Notes: generated from the sequence alone by a model not told the origin. Shown: positions 8,594-17,682, counted from the stretch's first letter. The stretch: 64,000 nucleotides of DNA from Furfurilactobacillus milii (GCF_009864005.1 NZ_WEZQ01000014.1:124001-188000), one strand, 5' to 3'. Program-made: numbers and translations.

Positions 8594-9292
8594 ATGGCTA
8601 AAAAATATTTTAGTCGTCATTCCAGAACACCACATACATATAAATTTTTTAAGAATCGTAGAGACGATCCAAAATGGCGGCAAGAGTTTCTACAAATTCG
8701 CTCAGCTCGTCGACGCTCTATGGTATTACGATTGACTGTGTTTCTTGTGTTTTTCGTTGCAGTAATGGGTGGATACACAGTATATACGCGTGTATTTAAG
8801 GAAAGCGCAATACCACAGACAAATACTGAGGGTGCAAAACAAGTTAGAACATCAGTAGATAATAACCAGCAGCAAGAAAATAGTGAAAGTTTAACTAATG
8901 ACGCTGATTCTAGTTCGTCCAGCATCGATGAATCGAGCACTGAGGCTATCAGTAATCCTAAACAAAGGGACTTAGATGTTAACGCTATCGTAAATGGTGA
9001 CTTATCTTCGTTAGTTGGTACTTGGAAAAATGGTCAAGGTGCCACGCTTGTTATTAATGCGGATGGCACAACAAACCATGCAGAATCAATTAAGACGAAT
9101 GGAATGCCGAGTGATGTAAGCGGCGGACCATATGTCGGATTAACAGATGGTCATACTGGAGCGGTATTAGCACTGTTTAAAATAGGCTACCAAAATCCAA
9201 AAGGAGATCAATCAGATTCGACGAAGCCAAGGTTAATAATTACTCAGCAAGCAACCAATTACTCATCGGATATGTATTTTTACCGTCAGTAA
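8594..9292 (+). CDS. Membrane-anchored extracellular protein with a small C-terminal domain
   Basis: A 232-residue protein with a basic cytoplasmic head (residues 1-46, many Arg/Lys), one transmembrane helix (about 47-66, LRLTVFLVFFVAVMGGY) and an external part. A serine-rich, low-complexity linker (about 90-115) leads to a compact C-terminal domain beginning LVGTWKNGQGATLVIN, which resembles the DUF6287-type domains seen on lactobacillus surface proteins; that assignment is from memory. Its function is unknown. No sorting signal is present. The ribosome binding site is weak. A strong terminator follows, so it is a single-gene unit. Confidence 0.65.
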   Translation: MAKKYFSRHSRTPHTYKFFKNRRDDPKWRQEFLQIRSARRRSMVLRLTVFLVFFVAVMGGYTVYTRVFKESAIPQTNTEGAKQVRTSVDNNQQQENSESLTNDADSSSSSIDESSTEAISNPKQRDLDVNAIVNGDLSSLVGTWKNGQGATLVINADGTTNHAESIKTNGMPSDVSGGPYVGLTDGHTGAVLALFKIGYQNPKGDQSDSTKPRLIITQQATNYSSDMYFYRQ

Positions 9293-9596
9293 CAATATAA
9301 AAAATATTATCTTAAATACAACGACAGGCCAGCCTTTTTTTAGGCTGGCCTGGTTCGTGTTTCTTGAATTCTTTATCCTTGTGAGCCTGAGTGTCAAGCG
9401 AGGGGGTATCGTTAATGGCATAAGTGCGACTTCTAAACGAGATAAAATTCAATGATTCGAAAAACGTTTTTGAAGAGTTATACAGGCCGTTTTCAGAATT
9501 ACGTACAATGAAGTCTTCTTAGGTGTCAAATAGAAGTTAGATTCAGGTTTTAAAGTAGGTCGCACATTCAGCCTCTTTTAAAATCACATTTTTTAT
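9293..9596. other. Intergenic stretch between converging genes
   Basis: Apart from the terminator at 9325-9352 I see no gene, repeat or regulatory motif here. Confidence 0.5.
9325..9352. terminator. Intrinsic terminator
   Basis: CAGGCCAGCC pairs perfectly with GGCTGGCCTG. The loop is T-rich rather than the tail, so it probably acts by hairpin strength; it lies 33 bases after the surface-protein gene. Confidence 0.6.
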
Positions 9597-10487
9597 TTAA
9601 ATCATTTGTGAGTTATCTGTGGATTGGTCTTCGTCCGCACCTTCTAGAGAACGGTTCTTCGTCAAATTTCGTTCAGCGATCCGCATTGCAAACCGGATGC
9701 CGCGGTCGATAGTCTTGTACGAAAACTTGCGAACGGCGATAACGACGGCTCGGTCACCCCAAGATAACTGATAACGTGTTTTTGGATTAACGGTCGTAGC
9801 CGCTTTGAACATCAGGTGAGCAATATCATCGGCTGTGGCGCTGAAGTTCATGCTGGCGTGAGCGTAAATCTCAACCATCTGACGGTAAGGGGAATCCTTT
9901 GGTGTTGCTTCCAGCATGTGGTCGGCAGCAACCTGTTGCCAGTTTGTCTTCGTGCCACCTGGTTCGATGATGATGACGTCAATGCCAAAGTTCTTAACTT
10001 CCAAACGAAGGGAGTCGCTCAAGGCCTCCAAAGCGTGTTTGGAAGCGTAGTACCAGCCACCAAGTGGTGAGTACATCTGGCCACCGATAGAAGAATTGTT
10101 CAGGATTTTGCCGGCATGTTGGGCACGCATTGTTGGTAAGACGAGTTGAATCAAATCTGCGGCACCGAAGACATTGACGTCGAATTGACGTTTGGCCTCA
10201 GCCTGGTCGACGTCTTCAACGGCGCCCATGGAACCATAACCGGCGTTGTTGATCAGCACGTCAATGCGGCCTTCGTTTTCCAATGCGGCATCGACAAACG
10301 CCTTGTTGGAATCGTGGTCTGTGACATCCAATTTCATGGTGTGAATGCCTTGCTGTTTCAGCTCAGCCATCGGTTCCGTGTGACGGGCACCAGCGTAAAC
10401 CGTGTAGCCAGCGTTATTGAATTGAATGGCAGCGGCCTTGCCCATGCCTGATGAAGCACCAGTAATTAAAGCAACAGATTTAGTCAT
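9597..10487 (-). CDS. Short-chain dehydrogenase/reductase (classical SDR)
   Basis: A roughly 296-residue NAD(P)-dependent oxidoreductase. The Rossmann motif TGASSGMG lies at residues 9-16, NNAG near 84, the catalytic Ser in NNSSIGG, and YYASK (Tyr-x-x-x-Lys) near 152-156. I chose the ATG at 10487 because AAGGAGA lies just upstream; a longer open frame reaching 10640 covers the promoter and is not real. A divergent TetR gene lies 214 bases away and a palindromic operator sits inside this gene's promoter, so repression by that TetR protein is likely. The substrate is unknown. Confidence 0.85.
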   Translation of the reverse strand: MTKSVALITGASSGMGKAAAIQFNNAGYTVYAGARHTEPMAELKQQGIHTMKLDVTDHDSNKAFVDAALENEGRIDVLINNAGYGSMGAVEDVDQAEAKRQFDVNVFGAADLIQLVLPTMRAQHAGKILNNSSIGGQMYSPLGGWYYASKHALEALSDSLRLEVKNFGIDVIIIEPGGTKTNWQQVAADHMLEATPKDSPYRQMVEIYAHASMNFSATADDIAHLMFKAATTVNPKTRYQLSWGDRAVVIAVRKFSYKTIDRGIRFAMRIAERNLTKNRSLEGADEDQSTDNSQMI

Positions 10488-10552
10488 AATGAAGATCTCC
10501 TTTTTGATGTTCAAACGAACAGCAGTGATGGTGTCAACGTTAATTTCGTTTG

Positions 10553-10568
10553 AAGAATGATTGTTCTT
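10553..10568. promoter_or_regulatory. Secondary operator-like site
   Basis: AAGAATGATTGTTCTT resembles the main AAAGAATG/CATTCTTT operator and lies downstream of the SDR promoter. Confidence 0.4.
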
Positions 10569-10611
10569 TTTAGATTTAAAATAAAAACTCATTCGCGATG
10601 AGTATGTGACT

Positions 10612-10640
10612 AATATAAAAGAATGAACATTCTTTGTCAA
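10612..10640 (-). promoter_or_regulatory. SDR promoter with operator in its spacer
   Basis: On the minus strand TTGACA (10640-10635) and TATATT (10617-10612) are 17 bases apart. A perfect 8-base palindrome, AAAGAATG-AA-CATTCTTT (10618-10635), fills the spacer and touches both boxes. A bound repressor would exclude RNA polymerase. Confidence 0.8.
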
Positions 10641-10665
10641 CTATAAAATCAAAACAAATAATAAA

Positions 10666-10694
10666 TTGACGAGGAACAACCATTCTTTTATAAT
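10666..10694 (+). promoter_or_regulatory. Promoter of the TetR gene
   Basis: TTGACG and TATAAT are 17 bases apart. The spacer carries the half-site CATTCTTT, so the gene is probably autoregulated. The -10 box ends 7 bases before the ATG at 10702, predicting a leaderless or nearly leaderless transcript. Confidence 0.7.
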
Positions 10695-10701
10695 ATAATG
10701 C

Positions 10702-11292
10702 ATGCGAACAAAGAATGAACAACGGCCACAGGAAATTATTGATGTCGTGGCGCACATGGTGATTGAGGAAGGCATTTCCAGCATCGCCATGGGGAAGGTG
10801 GCCAAGCGCACCGGCATCTCACAATCGAATATTTATTTGTACTTTAAGAACAAGGATGATTTACTCAAACAGGTATTCTTGGCGCAAAAAGCCAAAATGA
10901 GTGATTATATGCGCGATCATTTCAGCGAACAGCCAGGGGCAATTGCTAATATGAAGTTATATGCACGAATCATTTATCAATTTGCCATTGAAAACCCTGT
11001 TGCGATGGATGTCATCACACAATACGAGAACTCTCCAATTTTTGCCCAAATTGATATTTCGGCCGAAGAAGCCGAGATGGACTTTGACCGGGTGACGGTA
11101 TTAGTGAAGCAGGGGATAGCTGATGGTATTGTGCGGGATACTGATCCATATGTACTGATGGCCATTGCGTTTGATACGCTGGTTCGGTACGCTAAGTCAG
11201 TTCGTGACAAGATTGTGGATCCGATTCAAGTACCATTGGAGACAATTTTAGATATTCTGGAGGCGGCATGGTTGGCACCAAAAAATAGGTAA
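10702..11292 (+). CDS. TetR-family regulator of the divergent SDR gene
   Basis: A 196-residue repressor. The helix-turn-helix (about residues 10-50) includes TGISQSNIYLYFKNKDDLL, the canonical TetR recognition-helix region. The helical C-terminal domain would bind ligand and dimerise. There is no ribosome binding site, and the ATG sits where transcription should begin from the promoter at 10666-10694. The next in-frame ATG would cut into the DNA-binding domain, so this start is well supported. AAGAATGAAC half-sites occur on both sides of the start. Confidence 0.85.
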   Translation: MRTKNEQRPQEIIDVVAHMVIEEGISSIAMGKVAKRTGISQSNIYLYFKNKDDLLKQVFLAQKAKMSDYMRDHFSEQPGAIANMKLYARIIYQFAIENPVAMDVITQYENSPIFAQIDISAEEAEMDFDRVTVLVKQGIADGIVRDTDPYVLMAIAFDTLVRYAKSVRDKIVDPIQVPLETILDILEAAWLAPKNR

Positions 11293-11296
11293 ACGA

Positions 11297-11334
11297 AAGG
11301 CAATCGCGGATTAATTCTACGATTGCCTTCTTTT
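11297..11334. terminator. Bidirectional intrinsic terminator
   Basis: AAGGCAATCG pairs with CGATTGCCTT around a 14-base loop and is followed by CTTTTAT; it separates converging genes. Confidence 0.8.
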
Positions 11335-11339
11335 ATAGC

Positions 11340-12272
11340 TTATTTAGTTTCGTCATTGTTATCATGCCGGCGTTTAGCTTCATTTTTCAGCATTTCATAC
11401 TGTGCTGACATGTTGTCGTAAATTTGCTTGGCGTTATCCAAATTCTTCTTGGTGACGTTCAAACGGCCAGCCAACTCTGCATTCGAGTAACCAGATAATC
11501 GTTGTTGGGTGTGCACAGTCATTTTGTAGGCGTGAGAGACAGCACCGTAACTGACACGGCCTAACTCAACGATTTCAGTGCCGACACCCTTGAAACTTGG
11601 CTGAGTGCTAAACCGGTCGATGCTGGTGACAGCGTGTTGGCTGACATGAGTGTTCCAATAAGTGATCAATGGGCCAGTAAAGAAGGCGACGATGATTGTT
11701 GCGATGCCGACTGGACCGCCAGCAAAAAGCGCTGCGAGCATGAAGAGGACATCTTGAACAATTCGGACGATGCGGTATTGAATGTGCAAACGGTCCGACG
11801 CAATTGGGGCAATCGCATCATATGGGGCAACCCCAAGGTCAGCGGTCATATATAGGGAAGCACCCAGTGTAAACAATAATAATCCAATAATGGCATCCGC
11901 TAAAATGGTAAACAGGTTAACAGTCGACGGTAAAATCGATTTATAAATGGCGGAGAACCACTGAATTTCATAGCCGACCAGCACCATGTTTAGCACGGTC
12001 CCAATTCCAATTTTCTTGCGGTCAAGTAAGACGATGAAAACGAAAATAACCACGTTAGCGGCCAACTGATATGTACCTAGACTAAGGCCGAACTTGTTCG
12101 CCATACCGGTGTTTAAAGCGGTGAAGGGGTCCAAACCGACTTGGCCTTCGCGCAAGAAGGTGGTTCCGAGCGATAAGATGGCAATGCCGAAGAACGACAT
12201 CAGTGTTTTTAAGGTCACACTGATGACCTTGTTGGGTTGAGGTTGATCCTTAGTTGATTCGATGTTTGTCAT
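11340..12272 (-). CDS. YczE/YyaS/YitT-type integral membrane protein
   Basis: A 310-residue membrane protein. The first 210 residues hold about five hydrophobic segments with the repeated family signature LGVAPYDA / VGLDPFTA (small loops after the segments), which I recognise from YczE-type proteins. The C-terminal 100 residues are soluble, basic and predicted helical, longer than in typical YczE. Function in the family is poorly known; YczE of Bacillus affects surfactin production. A clear GGAGG-like site precedes the ATG. Confidence 0.65.
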   Translation of the reverse strand: MTNIESTKDQPQPNKVISVTLKTLMSFFGIAILSLGTTFLREGQVGLDPFTALNTGMANKFGLSLGTYQLAANVVIFVFIVLLDRKKIGIGTVLNMVLVGYEIQWFSAIYKSILPSTVNLFTILADAIIGLLLFTLGASLYMTADLGVAPYDAIAPIASDRLHIQYRIVRIVQDVLFMLAALFAGGPVGIATIIVAFFTGPLITYWNTHVSQHAVTSIDRFSTQPSFKGVGTEIVELGRVSYGAVSHAYKMTVHTQQRLSGYSNAELAGRLNVTKKNLDNAKQIYDNMSAQYEMLKNEAKRRHDNNDETK

Positions 12273-12547
12273 AGAGACCTCCTAGGACGTTAATTACTTA
12301 AATTATCGTCTAACATACAAAAAGTTATCGGTGATTTCAAGGGTTAGTGCTTCATTGGTCTATTAGAAGACTAAGATGGAAAGCGATGAACGACTGGTCT
12401 CACAGCCGTTTGCGACCATATTGGTTCGTGGATTAAGTTAACGTTAAAAAGTCGCACTTACAAGACGAAGTCTACGCGATGGGATGCTATCGAATCGGTA
12501 GACGTGTAAACTAGTTAGTAATGAATTTACTGAGGGGAGGACGAATC

Positions 12548-13693
12548 GTGGCACAAGTTAATGAACAAAATGACCCGAATCGCACAGATGTTGGCGACTT
12601 TCTGAAAGTGTTTGCCTGCACCGCAGTGATGTTGCAAACGGTCCTCGGATTCGCCCTCGATGTTGGTCCGAACACCGCTCAGCAATCTTGGATTATCGGC
12701 TGGTACAATGCCGTTAAGTTCACCGCGCCAGCCTTCATTTTCGGAATCCTCTACACAACGGTCCGAACGACCTCATTGCGAACCCTGCATGGCGATTATC
12801 TGCCCTATCTACAGAAACAGTGGACGGCCTTGTTTACGCCAACCATTTGGTGGACGCTGGCCTATCTCGTCTTAATGCCCGGCCTGCAACAACGGGAACA
12901 CTTCGATGGCCTGGTGAGCTTCAATTGGCAGTTTGTGAACGGTAACGCAGCGCCGCACCTGTGGTACAACACGATGATGTTGCAATTCATTATCTTAATG
13001 CCACTATTCGTCGGCTTAACTCGATGGCTGACGGGTCATTCTGGACGAGGCGTAGCGGTCAGTTTGATCACCCTAGTTGGTTACGTTTGGTGGGTCGCCA
13101 TTTACGATGTGGAAGTCTTCAACGGCCCGCGTGCAAACGACTGGTACCTGCTGGATCGTGTGTTTATTAGTTTTATTCTGTACGCCATTGCCGGGATTCT
13201 GCTCTGGGTGTTCCGCGACCAGCTGATACCGCTGCTGAAACGTTGGTGGTGGGTCGCCGCCATTACTCTGATTTGGTCCTGGTGGCGCAATAATGTTGAG
13301 TTGAAAAGTTTCAATGGCGGCCTGACGTTTGCTAATGCGCCTTATTTAAAACCGGCCGGAGTAGTTTACGCGCTGAGTGCGATTGCCCTCATTGTTACGT
13401 TGGCGTTGTGGCTAATCAAACGGCAATCTCAGTTATTGCCCACGGTTCACTTTCTCGCCGTCTATGCGTACCGCGCCTTTCTGGGCAACGTGTTCTGGAT
13501 GAACCTATTGTGGCAGGGTGAACGACTATTCGGCTGGCAGAGCAACAATGCACTGGGTGTTCGCGTTGCCGTGACGTATGTGCTCGGATGGGCGATTGCG
13601 TTTGGCTTTGCGATTGAAGGTCACCGGCTGGAAACGTGGATTAAAGCGGGTGCCGAACGGATTTACCTGAAAGTCGAACAATCTAAAGCTTGA
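12548..13693 (+). CDS. Acyltransferase-3-like membrane protein
   Basis: A roughly 381-residue protein with about ten transmembrane helices. The opening FLKVFACTAVML followed by a hydrophobic helix, the HLWY motif near residue 143 and the spacing of helices resemble the acyltransferase-3 family, which moves acyl groups onto cell-surface sugars. The His normally found in the first helix appears to be Gln (AVMLQTV), so activity is uncertain. I chose GTG 12548 because GGGAGG lies upstream; an in-frame ATG at 12521 has no such site. It is a single-gene unit with its own terminator. Confidence 0.55.
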   Translation: MAQVNEQNDPNRTDVGDFLKVFACTAVMLQTVLGFALDVGPNTAQQSWIIGWYNAVKFTAPAFIFGILYTTVRTTSLRTLHGDYLPYLQKQWTALFTPTIWWTLAYLVLMPGLQQREHFDGLVSFNWQFVNGNAAPHLWYNTMMLQFIILMPLFVGLTRWLTGHSGRGVAVSLITLVGYVWWVAIYDVEVFNGPRANDWYLLDRVFISFILYAIAGILLWVFRDQLIPLLKRWWWVAAITLIWSWWRNNVELKSFNGGLTFANAPYLKPAGVVYALSAIALIVTLALWLIKRQSQLLPTVHFLAVYAYRAFLGNVFWMNLLWQGERLFGWQSNNALGVRVAVTYVLGWAIAFGFAIEGHRLETWIKAGAERIYLKVEQSKA

Positions 13694-13701
13694 GAGAACG
13701 T

Positions 13702-13741
13702 AAAAAGCCTTCGTAGATGAAATTCTGCGAAGGCTTTATTT
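13702..13741. terminator. Bidirectional intrinsic terminator
   Basis: AAAGCCTTCG pairs perfectly with CGAAGGCTTT between converging genes, with A- and T-rich flanks. Confidence 0.8.
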
Positions 13742-13745
13742 GTCT

Positions 13746-15209
13746 CTATTTAGTCGGGTCAAACGCCCAGTAGCGCCCAGTCCGTGTTAACAATTCGTCG
13801 GCTTGCTCAGGTCCCATGCTGCCTAATGGATACTGGTGAATAATCGGTGAGGTCTTTTGCCAACCCGCTCGAAGTGCGTCGATAAACTGCCAGGCAACGG
13901 CGATTTCACGCCACTGTGGGAAGTTTTCCGTATTGCCATCGATAATGTCGCTCAGCAGCGATTCGTACGCCTCCGGAGTCTCAAATCCAGTTGCTGGTTG
14001 CGTGTTGGCAAGAATCGCGTTGGTCGAGCCAAACGTTTCTTCGTCACTGTCCCGCGTGTTGAGTTGCATGGACAATCCTTCATCGGGATCAATGAGAATC
14101 GTCAGGATGTTTGGCGCCATGTGGTCAATCACTTGATGATGTTCCTCAAATAGTTTGAGCTGTGGGGCTTTGAACACCACGTCGATCCGTGTTGTTTTCG
14201 TTGCCAAACGTTTGCCTGTCCGGAAGTAGAAGGGCACGCCATCCCAACGGTAGCTGTTGAAGTTCAGTTCACCGGCGACAAACGTTTCCGTTCGTGAAGT
14301 CTTCGGGATGCGCTCCTCGTCGAGATAGGCGGGTTCCTGCTGGTTGCCGAGATACTGACCCAGCACGAATTGCTGATCAACTAGCTGCAGGTCCGGCGTC
14401 TTCAGCATGCGTAGCGCCGCTACCTTGGCCTCCGTCACGTCCTCTTGTCGAAGCGAGATGGGTTGATCCATCGTTAACAAACTAATCAGTTGGAAAATAT
14501 GATTCTGCACCATATCGCGGGTTGCCCCCATCTGATCATAGTAACCGGCTCGGTTTTCAAGCCCGACCGTTTCACTCAGCGTCACCTGAACGTTATCAAT
14601 GAAGTGACTGTTCCAGATGCCTTCTGTTAGACCGTTACCAAACCGCGTCAACATGATGTTCTGCACCATTCGTTTCTCGAGGTAGTGGTCAATCCGGAAA
14701 ATCTGGTCCTCGTGGAAAAGATGATTCAATTGTTCATTTAACGCCTTGGCACTGGGATAGTCCTGACCAAACGGTTTTTCGATAACAACGCGTTTATATC
14801 CAGGGCGGGCCAGAAAACCACTATCTGGTAGGCTGGCAATAATTGGGCTAAACAAGCGCGGCGCAACGGCAAAGTAAAAGATGCGGTTGCCGCCGAGCTC
14901 AAACTGCTTGTCGATATCGTGTGACTTGGCAGCCGCTGCCGTATAGTCCGCACCTTTAGTCACATCCATTGTTTGATAGAAGATATGTTGTAAAAATCCG
15001 GGGATGTCCGGTTTCGTTGACCGTCGTAAAAAGGGCCGAATGAACTCCCGATAATCATCGTCCGTAAAATTCCGATTCGACAGAATCAGTACCGCAAAGT
15101 TCGCGAGCTTCCCAGTATCAAACAGTCCCAGCAACGACGGCATTAACATCCGTGTTGTCAGGTCACCCGTCCCGCCAAAAATCACTAATTGTACGTTTGA
15201 AGTTGCCAT
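13746..15209 (-). CDS. zwf: Glucose-6-phosphate 1-dehydrogenase
   Basis: A 487-residue enzyme of normal length. It oxidises glucose-6-phosphate to 6-phosphogluconolactone with NADP in the cytoplasm, the entry to the pentose-phosphate and phosphoketolase routes. The nucleotide-binding motif GGTGDLT lies at residues 12-18, VIEKPFGQD near 142, and the substrate/active-site signature RIDHYLEK near 170 with the catalytic His. GGAGG precedes the ATG. It is monocistronic here; gnd is not in the window. Confidence 0.95.
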   Translation of the reverse strand: MATSNVQLVIFGGTGDLTTRMLMPSLLGLFDTGKLANFAVLILSNRNFTDDDYREFIRPFLRRSTKPDIPGFLQHIFYQTMDVTKGADYTAAAAKSHDIDKQFELGGNRIFYFAVAPRLFSPIIASLPDSGFLARPGYKRVVIEKPFGQDYPSAKALNEQLNHLFHEDQIFRIDHYLEKRMVQNIMLTRFGNGLTEGIWNSHFIDNVQVTLSETVGLENRAGYYDQMGATRDMVQNHIFQLISLLTMDQPISLRQEDVTEAKVAALRMLKTPDLQLVDQQFVLGQYLGNQQEPAYLDEERIPKTSRTETFVAGELNFNSYRWDGVPFYFRTGKRLATKTTRIDVVFKAPQLKLFEEHHQVIDHMAPNILTILIDPDEGLSMQLNTRDSDEETFGSTNAILANTQPATGFETPEAYESLLSDIIDGNTENFPQWREIAVAWQFIDALRAGWQKTSPIIHQYPLGSMGPEQADELLTRTGRYWAFDPTK

Positions 15210-15367
15210 GTCTGCACTTCCTCCACGCGTTTTGTGATAAATCTAGCATGAAATAAATACGAACGAGCAATTCAGTATTTGAAAATGGGGATTGCGTCAT
15301 GACTATACCAACAGTATTCATTCAGTGATTTTACGAACATCGATGGCGCCAAATATAAAATTTATTC

Positions 15368-15658
15368 CTAATCCGAAACATACTGATGAACAGCAGGCAA
15401 GCGTGTAACAAGATTTGATAATTCACGATTAAATTGTTGATTGTGCCTAGAGTTAGCATGTAGTCCAATAGAAGATTCGCTATCCCAAGCTTCAATCATT
15501 TGAAGCTCATATTGGTTTTCGACATCTTCGAATAAACCAAATGATATATTACCTCTGTCTTTTCTAGCGTGGTCAATTTCAACTAAGGCAGCCTTTTTAA
15601 ACTGTGTTAACAATTCTTGATCATGTTTGATATGAAATTCGCAGTTAATGATTTGCAT
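15368..15658 (-). CDS. Small antibiotic-biosynthesis-monooxygenase (ABM) domain protein
   Basis: A 96-residue ferredoxin-like-fold protein. The pattern (early FKKAAL, then RGNISFGLFEDVE, FELQMIEAWDS-like strand, and a His pair in LHANSRHN) fits ABM-type quinol monooxygenases or heme-handling proteins. I chose the ATG at 15658 because AAGGACA precedes it; a longer open frame to 16060 overlaps the divergent gene and is not real. The substrate is unknown. Confidence 0.65.
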   Translation of the reverse strand: MQIINCEFHIKHDQELLTQFKKAALVEIDHARKDRGNISFGLFEDVENQYELQMIEAWDSESSIGLHANSRHNQQFNRELSNLVTRLPAVHQYVSD

Positions 15659-15763
15659 AATGGTGTCCTTTCTTGAATAAAACATGTAATGTAAATGTGG
15701 ATTAAAGTACATTTTCCACAATTGAAAAGTGATATTGTTAGTGGAAAAGTTGGAGGCTTTGTT

Positions 15764-16699
15764 TTGGAAAAAATTATTCTGGATTGTGACCCTGGTCATG
15801 ATGATGCAATCGCAATGATGATTGCAGTAGCAAACCCAAATATTGAGTTGTTGGCTGTTACGACCTCTGCGGGGAACCAAACGCCTGGGCGAACATTGAC
15901 CAACGCTATGTCGTTGTTGACTTTGATGAAACGTCAAGATATTCCAGTAGCATCGGGTGATAAAAAGCCTTTGATGCGTGACTTGATTACTGGTGTTAGC
16001 ATGCATGGTGTCACTGGTTTGGATGGTGCAGATTTGCCGCATCCAGATTTTTTTGCCCAAAATGTACCGGCAACGGAACTAATCGCGAGGGTTTTACAAG
16101 AGCAGGATGATCCAGTAACAATTGTGGTTACTGGGCCATGTACCAACATCGCGTTGTTTTTATCTGTCCATCCCGAGTTGGTCAATTCAATTAAACAGAT
16201 TGTCATCATGGGTGGCGGTATGGGACTTGGAAACTGGGAACCAACCACTGAATTCAATATCCTTGTTGATCCTGAAGCTGCTAAAATCGTTTTTGATTCG
16301 GGTATACCGATTGTGTTAGCACCCTTGAATGTTGCTTTTGAAGCCCAACTACTCGATGAAGATGTCAAAAAAATTAACAAGATTACAAACCCAGTTGGTG
16401 AGGCAGTTTCTGGATTAGTTGCTTACTACGGCATTGCCTTTGGTCAGGATCGTTGGGGATTTAAGGGGTTGCCACTATACGATCCATGTACGATTGCGTG
16501 GCTGATTGATCCAGATATGTTTGAAGGTCGTGTCTGCAATGTTGAAATTGAAACTAAAGGGGAATTAACCTCTGGTGAGACAATCATTGATTATTACAAT
16601 ATGACGCACCGTAAAAAGAACGCCAATGTGCTTTTTCATATAAACAGGGAGAGATTTGCTCATTTAGTTATTTCTAGCTTGGAGTCATTTAATAATTAA
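15764..16699 (+). CDS. Nucleoside hydrolase (inosine/uridine-preferring family)
   Basis: A roughly 311-residue ribonucleoside hydrolase-fold protein. The calcium-binding signature DCDPGHDDA lies at residues 7-15. TGPCTNIAL near 123 and IMGGG near 150 match the family. TTG 15764 is chosen as start because TTGGAGG lies 7 bases before it and the family begins just before the DxDPG motif. Two usual histidine positions look changed: PLNVAFEA where PLDVTH is common, and PLYDPC where PLHDP is common, so the preferred substrate may differ. Confidence 0.8.
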   Translation: MEKIILDCDPGHDDAIAMMIAVANPNIELLAVTTSAGNQTPGRTLTNAMSLLTLMKRQDIPVASGDKKPLMRDLITGVSMHGVTGLDGADLPHPDFFAQNVPATELIARVLQEQDDPVTIVVTGPCTNIALFLSVHPELVNSIKQIVIMGGGMGLGNWEPTTEFNILVDPEAAKIVFDSGIPIVLAPLNVAFEAQLLDEDVKKINKITNPVGEAVSGLVAYYGIAFGQDRWGFKGLPLYDPCTIAWLIDPDMFEGRVCNVEIETKGELTSGETIIDYYNMTHRKKNANVLFHINRERFAHLVISSLESFNN

Positions 16700-16701
16700 A
16701 G

Positions 16702-16747
16702 AATAACCGTTCAAATGCCTAAAAATAGGCTCTTGAACGGTTATTTT
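16702..16747. terminator. Bidirectional intrinsic terminator
   Basis: AATAACCGTTCAA pairs with TTGAACGGTTATT and is followed by a T-run, between converging genes. Confidence 0.85.
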
Positions 16748-17682
16748 TATAACGTTACGATGACCTTTCCATCAGGATTTCCGTTTGAAACGAGGTTTTG
16801 TCCGTTTCGAATACCTGAAAGGGTGAAAGACTCCATCTTACCGATGCTGACGTGAAGCTGATTATTTCTAATCATTAGCGATATGGCGGCAAATGCGTCG
16901 CTGTCTAAATAATCCTTTTTGGGAATCATTTGACGGTATGAGGCATCTGGTTTTTGTGTTGTATCGTTAGGAAGTGTTGTTAAGGATACGTAGATTCCCC
17001 TTGGCTTAACGATAGGGACACCAGCTTTGGCACCAGTGCCACCGTTTGTAGCATCAACAACAATGTCTGCTACAGAGTTAAACTTTTGTCCGACATGTTC
17101 AGTATCGTAGGCACCAAATTCATTTGCTCCGAGTTTTAACACTGTTTCTTTTGCTGTATTGACATCTGTACCGATGACATAAAGTCCCAGCGCTTTGGCC
17201 ATTTGAACGATCATCGATCCAACACCACCTGCTGCACCTAGAACTACGATTGTTTGACCTGGGCGCACCTGAGCGATATGAACGAGAACGTTGTACGCAG
17301 TGATTCCTGAAAGGGGGAGTCCTGCTGCTTCGTTTCGATCATACTCGGCGGGTCGCAGACCGATGTTAGCACTTGAAACTTTGAAATATTCAGCATAGGT
17401 GCCTGTGCCGGCATGCGCGATGATTTCATCGCCAATGTGATAATCAGAAACATTATTACCAACAGCAGTAATGCGGCCGACTGCGTCTGTTCCTAAAATT
17501 GTTGGGAATAGAAGAGTAACTGAATTTTTGAATCGCCCGCTTCGCACGGCTACGTCAAATGCGTTGATTGCAAAAGCTTCGTTTTTTACTAATACTTCAT
17601 TTTGCGAAATCGTGGGCATTGGCATTTCCAGCTCTTCCATGACGTTGGCGTCGCCGTATTGATTGAAGCCGAAAGCTTTCAT
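16747..17682 (-). CDS. NADP-dependent zinc-free alcohol dehydrogenase / quinone oxidoreductase
   Basis: A roughly 311-residue medium-chain dehydrogenase of the quinone-oxidoreductase type. The GroES-like N-terminal half is followed by the Rossmann motif VLGAAGGVGS near residue 150. Zinc ligands of classical alcohol dehydrogenases are absent. I chose the ATG at 17682 because AAGGAGG lies before it. It is the last gene of a leftward group with the UPF0303 protein and a Gfo/Idh dehydrogenase; gaps are small, so co-transcription is likely. Confidence 0.8.
   Translation of the reverse strand: MKAFGFNQYGDANVMEELEMPMPTISQNEVLVKNEAFAINAFDVAVRSGRFKNSVTLLFPTILGTDAVGRITAVGNNVSDYHIGDEIIAHAGTGTYAEYFKVSSANIGLRPAEYDRNEAAGLPLSGITAYNVLVHIAQVRPGQTIVVLGAAGGVGSMIVQMAKALGLYVIGTDVNTAKETVLKLGANEFGAYDTEHVGQKFNSVADIVVDATNGGTGAKAGVPIVKPRGIYVSLTTLPNDTTQKPDASYRQMIPKKDYLDSDAFAAISLMIRNNQLHVSIGKMESFTLSGIRNGQNLVSNGNPDGKVIVTL

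Noticed and set aside
10488-10640. N-terminal extension of the SDR gene
   Set aside because: It would cover the promoter and operator; the ATG at 10487 has a proper ribosome binding site and begins right before the Rossmann motif.
15659-16060. Long N-terminal extension of the small monooxygenase
   Set aside because: It overlaps the divergent nucleoside hydrolase gene and lacks domain content; the short start fits the family length.
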